Below are positions 34,901-46,672 of a stretch of 64,000 nucleotides of DNA, piece by piece (the first letter of the stretch is position 1; every line of letters begins with the position of its first letter). Location: contig RWJK01001419.1 in NCBI GenBank assembly GCA_004335835.1, positions 62,001-126,000 on the forward strand, read 5' to 3'. The DNA comes from Scenedesmus sp. ARA3. Taxonomy: Eukaryota > Chlorophyta > Chlorophyceae > Sphaeropleales > Scenedesmaceae. A program made the translations under genes and the position numbers. The notes under the pieces were generated by a model. It saw only the letters and a program-made list of their open reading frames with translations. It searched no databases and was not told the origin of the DNA.

Positions 34901-37013
34901 GGTCTAGCGTGCACAGCTGGGTGAAGTCCTGCAGCCCTGGGCCATGACATGCCTGTTGCTCTGCTGTCATCATGTCAGCATTCACAGCTGCTGGCAGCGC
35001 CGCTGCTCCTTCGCTGCTTTCAGGTTGCACAGGTGGTATGCCCTCTGCCTCTGCTGTTGCTGATGGTTGTTCAACGTCAGCTGCTGCCGTCTCCTCCTCT
35101 GCTGCTGCCGTCGAAGCAGCATCACCAGCTGCTGCATCTCCCACTTCTGCTGCTGCTTGTGCTGTCTCTGCCGCTGCCTCTGCTGTTGCTGCTGGAGTTG
35201 ACACAGCTGTTTTGTCCGCTGCTGTCAGCCGAGTGGATGGCATGCCACCAGGCAATGCCACACTGCTCACTCCAACGGAGTTCAGGTCGACAAACAGCAC
35301 ATCCGCAGGCTGCTCAGCCCCTGGGCAGCTAGCCAGCAACAGCGCACCTGCAACACATACAAAAATAGCAGAATGCATCGAGCAGCTGTGCAGAATGCAA
35401 CAGATGCACAGCATGTAGGGATCCTGCAGCATGCAATCAGCTCAGAGCTGCATAGGTTGCTGCTCTGGCGTACCTGCCTCAGCGAATGCTGCCATACGCA
35501 CAGTGCTCTGTGCAAGTTGGCTCGCCTTGGCTTGCTAGTGTTGCGGAAGCAAACATATGCGCCAAAATACTCACCATCCAGCAGTATGGGTGGTGGGGAA
35601 GCAGACCTAGGCTGCACTGTGCCCCTGGCAAAGGCTGCTGGCCCCAACAAGTTGCGCTGCTGAATCCTCATCCTTCGGCTCTTGGCACGGGCAGCGAGAA
35701 TCTCTGCAGCAGTCTGTGGGGCGCTGTTTGGACACAGCATGAGCTGCTGGTAATGCAGCTGTTCGAGTGTGGCATGCTGCGCTTGCAGAGCTGTGCCATT
35801 GCCTGAAACACTCTGCCTTGTAGCTGATGGCAGCCAGCTGCTTGCTGCATCGCCGCAGCAGGATGCTGCAGCTCGCGGACTGGCTGCGCTGCAGCCGTCA
35901 GCTGCATATGTTGAGGATTGGCGTGCAGCAGAATGTGGCACCCCATGCACGCTGAGTGGCTCCAGCAGCATGTACTGCGACAAGCCGCTGCTGGTGCTTG
36001 CAGCGCAGGGCTGTGGGCTGCCGCTGCTGGTGCAATCCTTTGTTGAGCCTTTGACAGGGCTTTTCCTGCTGCGCAGCTGCTGCTGCTGTCGGCCCTGCAC
36101 GGACAACGCCTTCTTCTGCTGCTGCTGCTGTAGATGATGTGCCTGTGTGCCAACCTTGATGACAGCTGCGGCGGCGGAAACAGCCGCCTCTGCAGCCGCA
36201 ACATTGACTGCAGCCTGCTGGGATGCAGGCCGCGTGCTGCTTGCGCTGCTGCGCCGACGGCTGCTTGCTGCAGCTGCTGCAGCTGCCTGCTCTTGCTGCT
36301 GCATGCTGCCAGGGTTGTGTGCGGGGGCGTTGCCGGCCGCAGTGCTGCTGCTGGTGACTGTGCTGCTTGCCAGCATGCCTGGCATCCTTCTTGGTGGTGC
36401 AGCTGGCCTTGTAGTGCCAGCTGCGCCATGTGACATGCGCGGCTGCAGGACCTTCTTTGCTGGGCTGCCGGTGCCGCTGCTGCTGCCTGCAACCTCCGCA
36501 TGCGCTGATGAGGTCCTGAAGCAGCAACAATACAGGCGGCAGAACTGGTGAACTCACAGAAGGAACTACACTGCAGGTAGATGCTTGCTAGCCTGATCCA
36601 ATGTCAGGAGGCAGCCTGGCAGCTTGCAGGAAGGCAGCTGCAAGCTGACGTTGTATGCCGACAATCAGGCTGGGCTGTGTAGCTGCTGTCACCCACCTCT
36701 CCCTGAAGGGTGCAATCAGATTTCCTTTGCTGCTTCCAGCACTGGCCGAGCCCCTGGCAGGCCGTTCTACTGCAGGACCTGCGCAGCAGCACACGTGCAT
36801 GTGACCAAATTGCAATCGGATGCACGACAACGTTGCCGTTGGTGCCAGCTTAAACTTACCTGTGGCAGCACTCGGCTTCTTTGGCGCTGTCTTTGCAGCA
36901 GGTCTGGGAGCTCCCAGCAGTGCGACCAAGCCCTCAGGTGAAGGAGCATCAGGAGCAGGTGTCCAGCCAGCTACTGGCGACAATGGGCTGAACACATCTT
37001 GGTGTTGCTCCAT
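31955..37013 (-). CDS. Large leucine-rich-repeat protein with C-terminal coiled coil
   Basis: Nine exons fit: 37013-36860, 36778-36697, 36515-35575, 35347-34519, 34371-33927, 33728-33242, 33094-32973, 32745-32470 and 32119-31955, about 1166 residues. It starts MEQHQDVFSPLSPVAGW and has a long Ala/Ser-rich N-terminal half. LRRs follow at about residues 530-800 (TLDLSDNRLSCIAGL, LILSANRLRDLQGL, CLDLSHNRLGG, QLNLSHTKVSQ), spaced like SDS22/LRRC types. A Gln/Glu-rich linker and a likely coiled coil (VLEGTLLQQLQAQSDKLSAV) end it. LRR proteins of this kind are scaffolds, some of them ciliary; no specific orthologue is claimed. The acceptor of exon 8 is the weakest junction: the better-looking site at 32680-32690 breaks phase, so 32745 was chosen. 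The start codon is the first in-frame ATG. Confidence 0.78.
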
Positions 37014-37588
37014 TTCAAGCCGAGGCACAAAGAGTATATGGTTTCACTTGCTGTACTCAGCAGCGCTGGCTCTGAGAGGTGTGTGACCATGCATCCTGGA
37101 GTACTGCTGCACCAGCAATACACTTGGCCAAAGCATGCAGGTCGTCGTACGCTTAAACATGGATTATAAAGATATAATACGTGTAGTTGTAACCGATGTG
37201 TTCAGCGTGGGTCCCACTAAACGCGTAGGCAACTTTCAAAACCCTCGTTGCAAAGCAGCAACATGACAGTGTCAACTCAGCATCCGCGCGCGCTGCAAGC
37301 CCACAAACTCCGCTAAACATGCAGCAGCAGAGCATCGATCTATCAAGGCCATTTTTAGATACGAAGAGCCGCGCCTTTGCTGCTTGAAGTGCTCAACAGC
37401 ACGGTTGAACTGCTAAACAGAACACCTGTACAGCTAGGAGCTCAGCTCACACTGTTGCGCTATCATATTTGTTGCAAGCTCAACATCACGAGCCAAACTG
37501 CATGCATGCATAGGTCAGCAGAACCTGTTAAGGTCCACCACTGAACAGCAGTACAGTACTGTTTGGGCTGCAGCAGCACGGAGAGGCC
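37014..37588. other. Divergent promoter region between the LRR and ubiquitin ligase genes
   Basis: 575 bp between opposing start codons, with an AT-rich patch (TATAAAGATATAATA) near 37165. No coding exon seen. Confidence 0.5.
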
Positions 37589-40500
37589 ATGGAGCACTTC
37601 TGCTGTGACTGCTGCAATGACATGCGCCCGCTGGATGCCTTGCTGGACCTGGACTGCCACTGCTGCATCTGCACTAATTGCTGCGATGAGCGGCTGCGCC
37701 CATGCATGAAGCCAGTGCAGCCAGCACCAAGCACAGCAGCTGCTGAGTATGCAGTGGGCGACGCTGTAAGGTACGCGCCACATTCCCTTCAGGAAGATCT
37801 GCTCCCTCTCCTGCAAAAATGCGAGCCAGTGACTATGTGTACAGCACGCATGCACACCTTGTGCTGCAGGCAACCTCCTGGCAACTGCCCTGGTTTCCTG
37901 CTCTGCCTTGCAGGTACAGGCAGCGGGACGGCAAGCTGTGCTTGGCTAAGGTGGTGCAAGTTGACAGGTCCATCCAGCCGTGGGGCTACGGCATTGAGCT
38001 GCAAGGCAACCCAGACATTCGCTTCACTGAGGGCAACCGCCTGCTGCCGCAGCAGTTGAACAGCGAGTGCCTGCAGGAAGGTACGTGCAAAGCACAGTGC
38101 TGGTTACTCCTGGACATACTTTACATGCGCCTGTAGCAGCAGCTGCCATGCACGGCAGTCCATTGGTCAGGATTTCCCTCGCCTCCTCATTCATGCAGCA
38201 TTTCTGTCTCGTGCTTGCAGGATTCCCTGTGGTGCGCTGCCCCAAGTGCAGCAGGCAGCTGGACAGGCAGCAGCTGGCGCGCATCCTGCCTGATGCCCTG
38301 CAGCAGCTGGATGAAGCTCTCACTAATGCCTGGCTAGATGCAAAGCGCATCATCCGCTGCCCAACACCAGGCTGCGAAGCGCTTATTGAGAAGGTGCCAG
38401 CAGCAGCAAGCAGCAGCAGCAGCAGCCGGTGCACATGCAGCAGCAGCAACGGACCTAACAGCAGCGGTGGCACCACCTGCAGCAGCTGCCAAGCGCAGCA
38501 CAAAGCAGCCAACCGCTACCGCTGCAGCGCGTGCAGCAACAGCTTCTGCTCAGGCTGCAGGACAGTGCCGTACCATGAAGGTCTCAGCTGTAGAGAAGCC
38601 GCCGCGCCCTGCTGCCCCTTCTGCGATGTGCGAGTGCCGGATGCAGCAGTTGTCATCACTGGGGACATGAGTGTGCGGCAGCTGAGGGATGCAGCCAGCA
38701 GCTTAGGTGCGGACTGCAGCTGGTGCCTGGAGCGAGGGGAGCTGGTGTCTGTGTACAAGCGTGCAGCGCAGGTGTGCAGCCGCAGCCGGGTGGTGACAGC
38801 AACCACCAGGCATGGCTGGGAGTGGCACTCGGGCAAATACACTTGCGTGCATGATGGCAGTAGCAGTAGAGCTTGCTGGGCTGCTTGCGTGTGCGGCAGG
38901 CTGCGTGGAGGGCTGACAGCTTAGTTGAGGGCGTTGGCTTGCAGCAGGAACGTGAGCAGTTGCTGCGAACAGCTGTGCAATATCAGACGCCAGCTGACAC
39001 TGCTGTTATTCACATATGTTGCTGCTGCTTTTGTTCAACAGGTGTGCAGCAGTGGCAGCTGCAGGTCGCGGCTATCAGAGCTGTGCACACGGCAATTGCC
39101 CTGCGGACACTTCTGCTGCGGCGTGCGGGGCACCAGCCCATGCCTGCCCTGCCTAGTGGAAGGCTGCAGCAGCCAGGTAATGCTTGCACAGGATTGCTGG
39201 CGCCTGCAACGCTGCGACAACAGCAAACAGGGCATTGTTGCAAATTACCATGGTGTTTACTTGACGCTGCTGTAAAAAACTCATTCGCCCGGCATTTGGG
39301 CAGCTGTGTTTTACCTGGCACCATTTGCGCAGCAAGCTTACCCCTTCCTGCTGCTTCTGCTTTGCTGTGGTGTTCTACTGCAGGCCAGCCTGGCAGGTGA
39401 TGGCAACTGCTGCTTCTGCTTTGAGCCGCTGCCCTCTGCTGCGGTCATCGCCTTGCAGTGCCAGGCTGGGCACTTTGTGCACCTCTCCTGCGCCCGCAAA
39501 CGTCTGCAGGTGCGCTGATTTGCGCAGGGCGCACTGCTCGTAGCTCATAGCAGGTGCATGAGTGCAGAAGCAGTGTGCTGTACATGCCTGTTACCATGCC
39601 CTGCCCTGGGCTGGTGCTGTCAGACTACGACAGGGGGCATTGCCCACATATGTAGCTCACATACATAGCTGCTGCTTAAACTTACTGTTGCTGCTGCAGG
39701 TTGGCTGCCCTGGGCCTGCCCTCACGTTTGACTTCCTGTTCTGCCCCATGTGTGGCTCTGGCAAGGAGGGGCGCTGCGGCAACATCCAGGTGGGCCGCTA
39801 GGGGCAGGCAGCCAGGGCATGGTTGCTGGTGTCTCGCGTGCCTGGCCGCTGCCATGCAGGATGAGCCAGTCATCCTGCTGTTGCGCTGTGCATGCTGGCA
39901 ACAGGCGTTGGTTGCCTCAGGCGCTTGCGCTCATTGGGTCTCCTTGTGCAATTGCTGCGCTCAACATGCGTGCACTGCCTGTGCGTGCAGGTGATGACTG
40001 CGCAGCCCCACCTGCAGCATAGCCAGCTGCAGGCAGCGCTGGACAAGCCGCTGCGTATCAGGTGAGCCGAATCTCGCAGTTGAAGCAGACGAACCATGTG
40101 ACACTGCTGGTGGCTTTCAAGGCAGCCCTTACCTTGGCAGGGGGGTGCAGCTGTCAGTAAGTCTTCAACGTTCCCGTACGTGTACTGCATGTGTGTCGTG
40201 CAAGCTTCTGTTCTGATGTGACTGGCCCGGCTGCTGACGCGGCTTGTGGTCCTTACACTGCCCTGCACCCCGCACCAGGCAGCACGTCGTGCAGCTGGCC
40301 AAGCAGCGGCTGAAGCTTGAAGGCGCTACAAAGCGCGACAGGGAGCTGCAGCCTGGTGGCAAGTTTGACGGCAGGCCTGTTGACTGGGCGCTGTCTAAGT
40401 ATGTGTTCTTTGAGTGCAGCAAGTGCCACCTGCCGTACTTTGGAGGTGCACGGGAGTGCGGCGCTGCTGGGGATGCACCAGGTGGGGGACAGGCACTTGC

Positions 40501-41228
40501 TTGGCTGTGTATTGCTGCAGATACGGATGCTTGCTGTGCCTGCCTGCCAGGTCTATTGTGCACCCAGAGCTGTTTGATGCGCTGGAAGGGAGCTGCGCCC
40601 TAGCCTTGCACTATTTTGTGCACCACTAGCACTACATAAGGCTGTTATGGGGCTGTTCTGGTGGCAGAAGCAGCAACGGATTGATGACGCAGCCTGCTAA
40701 TTGCGTGTCCTGTTGTGATCCATGCAGCGGCGTATGATGCCCAGGAGCTGGTGTGTGGCAGCTGCTCTGCACACGCAGCAGGCAACAACTGCCCTTCACA
40801 CGGCACAGAGTTTGTCGCCTGGAAGTGCAAGTAAGTGTCCCTGCAGCCACCCTGCAATTACAGGAGCTCAAATTGATCAGTAGTGCAGCGCAGCTGCAGC
40901 TTGCATGTGTTGCCGGCCGACTTTGCTTGCACTTTTGCTGTAAGCTGTCGCTGTCTTGTACATGCGTGCTGTTACATGCAACCCTGCTACCGACGTTTGC
41001 GGCATGTGTGTCCTGTTGCTGCCGTGACCTGGCAGGTACTGCTGCAGCGTGGCCAGCTGGTTCTGCTGGGGCAGCACACACATGTGCAGCCGCTGCCACG
41101 ACTACCCGAGCCAGCGGCATGGCAACCGCTGCCCAGGCATGGGCCGCTGCGAGCTGACTGTGCCGCACCCTCCCCCGGGTGAAAGTGCATGCCTGGGTTG
41201 CGAGGCGTGCAGGCACAAGGACGGGTGA
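37589..41228 (+). CDS. E3 ubiquitin ligase: RING/IBR modules joined to a MYCBP2-type RING-Cys-relay module
   Basis: Ten exons close in phase: 37589-37770, 37914-38080, 38221-38771, 39042-39176, 39384-39509, 39700-39789, 39991-40061, 40279-40481, 40728-40830 and 41036-41228, about 606 residues. Residues 5-39 plus RCPKC (about 122) look like a split RING. An IBR-like zinc region follows (IIRCPTPGCEALIEK, then YRCSACSNSFCSGC). Residues 301-345 hold another Cys-rich unit (LPCGHFCCGVRG, CLPCLVEGC). Residues 354-405 are a RING, then a helical linker, then a tandem-cysteine domain (about 482-606) matching human MYCBP2. Aligned with published MYCBP2 residues, Cys501, Glu515, Cys553 and His564 correspond to C4520, E4534, C4572 and H4583; F4573 is Trp554. 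The RCR class relays ubiquitin between two cysteines and esterifies Thr/Ser. Activity here is inferred. Confidence 0.9.
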
Positions 41229-42103
41229 CCGCTGGGATTGGAAAATGAGATGGCTTGTGTGGCACAGGACATGTTCTGCCACTGGTGTTGCCATCTGCGA
41301 CACTGCGTCTGGCCAACCCAACCATTGCTGCTCCTGCTCGCTGTTCAGGGTGGAGGGCACTTGCTGAGATCATCACTTGCAGCCTGGCACATTCTTTGTG
41401 GTATAGCCAATATGCACGCTATTCATTTGTGATGCGCATTTGGTCAAATCCCTGATGAGACTTGAGGCTATTGCATCATGGCCACTGCAGACCGCCAGCT
41501 GGCGGCCAGTGTGCAGGAATAAGCCGCTGCAGCTTGCATGTTGCATGCATATGGAAGCCTGTGGGAGTGCTCTTGTTGCACTCACAGCAGCTGTTTTCTT
41601 CTGTGTCATCTGGAGTGTTGTCTCAGCAACCGACCATTGTGCAGGGGTGCATGATGCAGCATGCAGATGTTAGCTTGTCAACATTGCCAGAGGAATGTGG
41701 CTGACATCCCTTGCATTTGGTTCCCCGTTGTGGTGCGGGGCTCTTTTTTCTGTTTGGTGCTGTTGCATGGGCAGTGCCTGCTGATCATCACGAAGTTCAC
41801 CTTGGGCCCACTTTGAATGGACGATGGCACGGTAAGCGCGATCAACGAAACGTGGTTGTTGGAAGTAGTATGCTGTGTAACAGCTTGGTTGCTGGATCGT
41901 GGCCAGTCCGCTGCTGTAGGCGGTTTGCCATTCGAAGCCGAGTGACTAGGTCTTTACTGCAGCCTGACAGTGCTTGTGGGTTTGAAGAATCGTTGGATTG
42001 GGGTCTTCTGAGTATGCGTTGCCACCCTGTAGAGCACAAGCAAGCGCCATCCTCTCTTGGCAAACAGCACAAACTGATAAGCACTAGATCCCTCACCTGG
42101 ACG
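41229..42103 (+). other. 3' UTR of the ligase gene and upstream region of the F-box gene
   Basis: T/G-rich on + and without a gene. TGTAA at 41876-41880 would give a 3' UTR of about 650 bases. The remaining 220 bases lead to the F-box start; the frame is open upstream of 42104, so an earlier start cannot be fully excluded. Confidence 0.55.
41876..41880 (+). terminator. Candidate poly(A) signal TGTAA for the ligase gene
   Basis: First clear TGTAA downstream of the stop at 41228. Confidence 0.5.
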
Positions 42104-45100
42104 ATGAATGCGCTCGAAGACACGAATGGAGAGGACGTGTGTGTGTTCCTCACACTTGACGATGCCTGCCTGGCAGCAATATTAGGCAACCTGAGCGCAC
42201 AGCAGCTGAGAGCAGCTGCTGCTGTGTGCAAGAGGCTACTGGCCATCAGCTCAGCGGACTCTCTGTGGATCAAGCACATCAGGGACACCTTTGGCCTCTG
42301 CATTTCAACTGTGAAGGGCGCGCAGCGCGTGCCAGGTGCAGCTCTACAGCTGTACAACAGGTGCGCTGCTGCAGCAGCAGCTGCCTGTGGCCCGGGCAGC
42401 ACAGGTGCAGACAGCAACCGCGTATATGTACAGCAACTCACGATGCACTGCAAAAAAACTAACTTCTAGTCAATGTGGTACAGCATACACACAGCTCCCT
42501 GTATCGCTACTGGTTTTCAACTACACAAACCCCAACTTGTCCTGCCACTTGAACAGGTTGCAGAAGGCCAAGCAGCTGCCACATGCACTGCCAGCACAGG
42601 CGCTGTGCACAGATGGCGGCTGCGACGAGCCATTCGATGCTTACTGGGTGAGCTCTGCACAGCAGCAGGCCAGCCAGGAGCACAGCAACAACCCCAGCAG
42701 CAATGGGCAGCTGTCTTCCTTACCAGTGCATGCATATTCCAGGATTACTCAATGCAATTTCTGCACAACATGGCCAACACAATGAGCAGCATTCACGCTT
42801 GGCTAAGAGCTAAGCTGCACCAGAACTTGCTTCATGCGTTTCGCATGTGGTTCTTTGCAATGCAGGCGGGCAACATGTTCAGCAGCAAGCGCGCCGCGCT
42901 GTACTGCAGCGAGGCCAACACCCGCAACATCCACGTCTTCGCTCGGCTGTGCCCTCCTGGAGACAGCACCGCAAGTCCAGAGGAGCAGCAGCAGCAGCCA
43001 GCAGAGGAGCGCAGGCAGTTCTTGCTAGGCCGCTGTGCTCAAGCTGCGCGGCATCTCATCAGTCAGCGCGTGGTAGACGCACACGAGCAGCTACGGCAGA
43101 CTGAAAGCATGCAGCAGCAGCAGAGCGCGGCTGGGCGCTGGAGGTCTCTCACCCGGCTGGTGTGGGAGCGTGTGCGGCCAGCTGACAAGCTGCGGGCTGC
43201 GACTGCAGCGCTGCAGAGCTGCAGCACAGAAGGTGTGCGGAGCAAGCCAGTAGCCGCAGTGCAGGGTGAAGTTAAGGCAGCATGATTAAGCGCATGCTTT
43301 CTTACTTGTCGTGTCTTTGTACAGCGCTGAGTACGCCCGTTCTGCGTGTCCTGTGAAAAGGTTTGCAGATGCATGTCCTGTTTGCTGCCCGCTTCATGCG
43401 CAAGCACCACTGCTGCACAACTCAAAGCACACATACACAGCAGGTGTCGTCATGCAGTGGTGCAACATTGCATCCTGATGCAAAGTTTTGTAGTCACAAC
43501 ACATCTGCAGCACGTGATCGCGCCCTTGCTGTTGTCCTTCTGCCTGCAGGCCTTGCAGATTTCATGGTTGCTGCCTACATGGGCCAGCAGCAGTACGCAA
43601 GCTGGGCACGCTCCCTGTTCAGCGGCCTGAATGATGAACAGATAGCGCATGTAGGTTATTCTGAAGATGCAAACATGCCTTTTTATGCATCCTTGAGACA
43701 CAGGCAATATGCTGTGCCGGAGAGTTGCTTGTGTACACATGGCTTTAGGCGACGGTGCTGCCTGCATCACAGCAGCGCAAGCATATATGCGTCTCACTCT
43801 TGTTGGCTGTGCAGATGGATGGAACTTGCTTGCGTGCGCGGACAGCAGGCACCGCAGCCAGTGTTGCCCTGACTCCGTGTCTGTACTGAACACTGCTGCT
43901 GCTGCTGTTGCTGCTGCTGCAACAAATCAAACTTGCCGGCAGGTGCACGAGGTTGCCTTTCAGATGTGGAGTGAGATGATGGAGCCCCCGGCCCGCCACA
44001 GCTTCCTGATGCTGCCCGCACCACCACAGCCAGCGCTGCTGCCAAACGCCCCAGCACCAGCTGCAGCAGCAGCTGCTGCAGCCCCAGGCCCCAGCAGCAC
44101 TGCTCCTGGCGCAGCTGCTACTGCTGCACATGGAGCCGCACAGCAGCAGCAGCAGCAGCAGCGGCGCCTGCTGTGTGCTAAGTACCAGCTGGAAGCAATC
44201 TGCGGAAATGCCTCATCGGCTGAAGGCACATGTGAGCAGCCTGGGGGCGCCGGCAGCAGTCCTGCAGTGCTGTGCATGCATGCATGGCAGTGTCTGTACA
44301 CTCCTCCTTGCGCAATGCATTCAGTGTACTGGGGCCTGCTGGTCGTAGGCCGCGGCATACTCTCTGTCTTGCGTCAAACAGGCTCACCTGGTGCGAGCAA
44401 ATGTCACAACATGCCCTGCTTGCATTTAGTCAGCATCCAAGCAAGCAACTTACAGCCGATGCTCCTCGTGCTGCTGCTGCTGCTGCTGCCGCCTGCTGGT
44501 ACAGACATTGTGCAGGAATGCATCCTCGCGAGAGATGGCATGAGCGGCAGCACCTGCCCCGTCCGCAGCGGCTTTGTCTTCCTGGGTCACTATGCAGGCG
44601 CCACATCTGCAGACCACAGCACTAGCCTGCTGCAAGCAGGCAGCAGCAGCAGTGGTGGTGGTGGCGGTGATTTGCTGCTGCACCGCCCAGCAGCAGGGGA
44701 GGATGCGGTACGTGCAGCAGCAGCAGGCGAGCAAGCTGACGCTGCTGTCAAGGTGCTGGCAGCAGACCTAGGTGGCATGGTGCACCAGCCGTGGGTTGCT
44801 GCTGCGGCTGACCTGACTAGTGCGGCTGCAGTGCACACAGCAAGCCGCGCAGGCCTGCTGCCGCCTATTATCGACTATGTTTCGTTTGGGGGAGGCGATG
44901 GTGCAGAGTACATAGAGTTTACAGCACCCAGCTCGGAGCAGGTGAGGCAGCAGCAGCAGGAGTGGGTGGCGCTGTGTGGCGGCAGCAGCAGCAGCAGCAG
45001 GGGCAGTGCAGGCGGTGATGGATCGTGGCCGGCACGTGGCTTGCTGGCGCCTGTGCTGTGGTTTAGGTGAGCCTTTGGTTGCTGTGACTGCAGTGCAGTG

Positions 45101-46106
45101 TTTCGGTTGCCAGGACTCAATAGTGTTTGCTGTGCCGAAGCAGCGCGAGCACCTGCTGCCGGGTAGATGCCTGCTTTGCATGGACGGCATGAGTAACTGT
45201 GCTTCAGCTACTTGCATGGTACCAAATACGTCGCTTGGTATCAGCTGAAATCCTGTATGTGCTTGGCATGGAATCTGACGCTGCAACTTTTGATGGTCAG
45301 TGCAGTGGGTGGCTGTGGCACACAGACATGCTGGCGTCACCTGTTTGCTGTGTGCTTGCTGTGTGTTGTGCTGCTGCAGGTTTCATGACGCTGCTGGCAG
45401 CCGCGGTGATGACGAACTTCTTGAAGATGATGAGGACGAAGATGAGCTGGACACAGATGAGCTGGAAGATCAAATTGAACAAGAGATACAAGCGGCTGCA
45501 GCTTTTGGGGCAGCTATGTTCATCCAGGAAGCAGAGCAGCATGTCGAGCCAGGGCCGGGCAGCAGCAGCAGCATGAGCGCCGAGACACAGGATGCAGGGA
45601 GCAGCATGTCAGCAAGTGACAGCAACTATAGCGCTGGCCAGCCACAGCAGCCGCTGCGGCAGCCGCAGCAGCCGCAGGAGGAGGCAGCCAGAGCCATGGG
45701 GGAGGGTCAGCCCGGCGTGCTGCAAGCAGCAGCAGCAGCAGCAGCTGCACAGCAAGCAGTGGCGAGCGACGCTGTTGATATTGAGGCACCTACTCCACGT
45801 GTTGTCACGCCCAGCGCTAGCATGGTGTGCACTGCAGCACCCAATCTCCCAGTTGTCGCAACAGAGGTGTCTGCTGCACTTGGGTGGCAGCCTGCTGCTG
45901 GACATGCTGGCATGCTGGCTGTGCAGCTGCTGCAGCCTCGCAGCGCCAACCTGGTCTGTGCGCTGCTGCTTGACTGTGAGGATGCGAAGCCAGCGTTCAA
46001 TAGGAGCAGGGGTGGCTGCAACATAGACATGCAGCTGCTGATGCTGCGAGGACATGCAGTGGGGCAGCTGCCTGTGGGATTGCAGATGGCTGCACCAGGG
46101 CAGTAG
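42104..46106 (+). CDS. F-box protein with acidic C-terminal region
   Basis: Seven exons close in phase: 42104-42360, 42557-42647, 42866-43232, 43550-43650, 43943-44231, 44505-45066 and 45380-46106, about 797 residues. An F-box lies at about residues 14-55 (LTLDDACLAAILGNLSAQQL, then AVCKRLLAISSADSLWIKHI), the part that would bind SKP1 in an SCF ubiquitin ligase. The rest has no WD40, Kelch or LRR pattern. It contains conserved-looking blocks (RAALYCSEANTRNIHVFARL, SWARSLFSGLNDEQIAH, GFVFLGHYAGAT, LLPPIIDYVSFGGGD), Ala/Gln/Ser runs and a strongly acidic patch (DDELLEDDEDEDELDTDELE). The target-recognition domain is therefore unknown. The start was chosen at the ATG closest to the F-box. It lies directly downstream of the ligase gene, but nothing shows the two are linked. 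Confidence 0.85.
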
Positions 46107-46672
46107 TGATGATGCTGAAGCGGATGATGTGAACGTGAAGCCTTCGTTGCTTTTTTTTGCAGTTAGATGAGTGCGGAGGGGGCGATGCTTGTGAGTGCGG
46201 GTCGTCACCCGGGAGGTGAATCACGGCAGCAATGACGCAGGCCTCATCCCTGCAGCTGTTGGCGTTGCCACAGCTGTTCAGCCCTGGAATTGTGGCAAAC
46301 TACATATCAGCAGCATTTCTAGCCAAAAGCGGCTGCGTGTGCTGCAGTTTGCCTTGATAGTACTCATTATGCTGCATTATACTTGACATGATTGACCTGC
46401 TTGCACGTTGTACCAATTTTATACTTGATACACGGATGGTCGGAGCTGCGGTTCGTACGGACCTGAGAACGACGGTGTCATTTTCGGAGGGGCGTTCACC
46501 AGGCAACCTTTTGGCAAGACGGCCTACTTATTCCAATGCAGCAGCGTTTGAACCAAACTAGTTTGTGAGTCCTTTTACGGTGCAGCCGCAGCATTTACTA
46601 TTGATCTGTAGACGCTGTGCTGCGTGTAGGACCGCAAACTAGCACACTACGCACCCGTCATACAGTGCCAGG
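46107..46672. other. Intergenic between the F-box and metalloprotease genes
   Basis: Contains the F-box 3' UTR (no clear TGTAA) and the upstream region of the protease gene, with a 12-bp perfect palindrome CAAACTAGTTTG at 46554-46565. Confidence 0.5.

Noticed and set aside
38221..38771. Interpreting the ligase as an ordinary RBR (Ariadne/parkin) ligase
   Set aside because: No standard RING2 with its catalytic Cys follows the IBR; the catalytic part instead matches the RCR tandem-cysteine domain.
41711..42103. N-terminal extension of the F-box protein
   Set aside because: The frame is open but the region looks like the T/G-rich 3' UTR of the ligase and contains its likely TGTAA; the ATG at 42104 sits just before the F-box.
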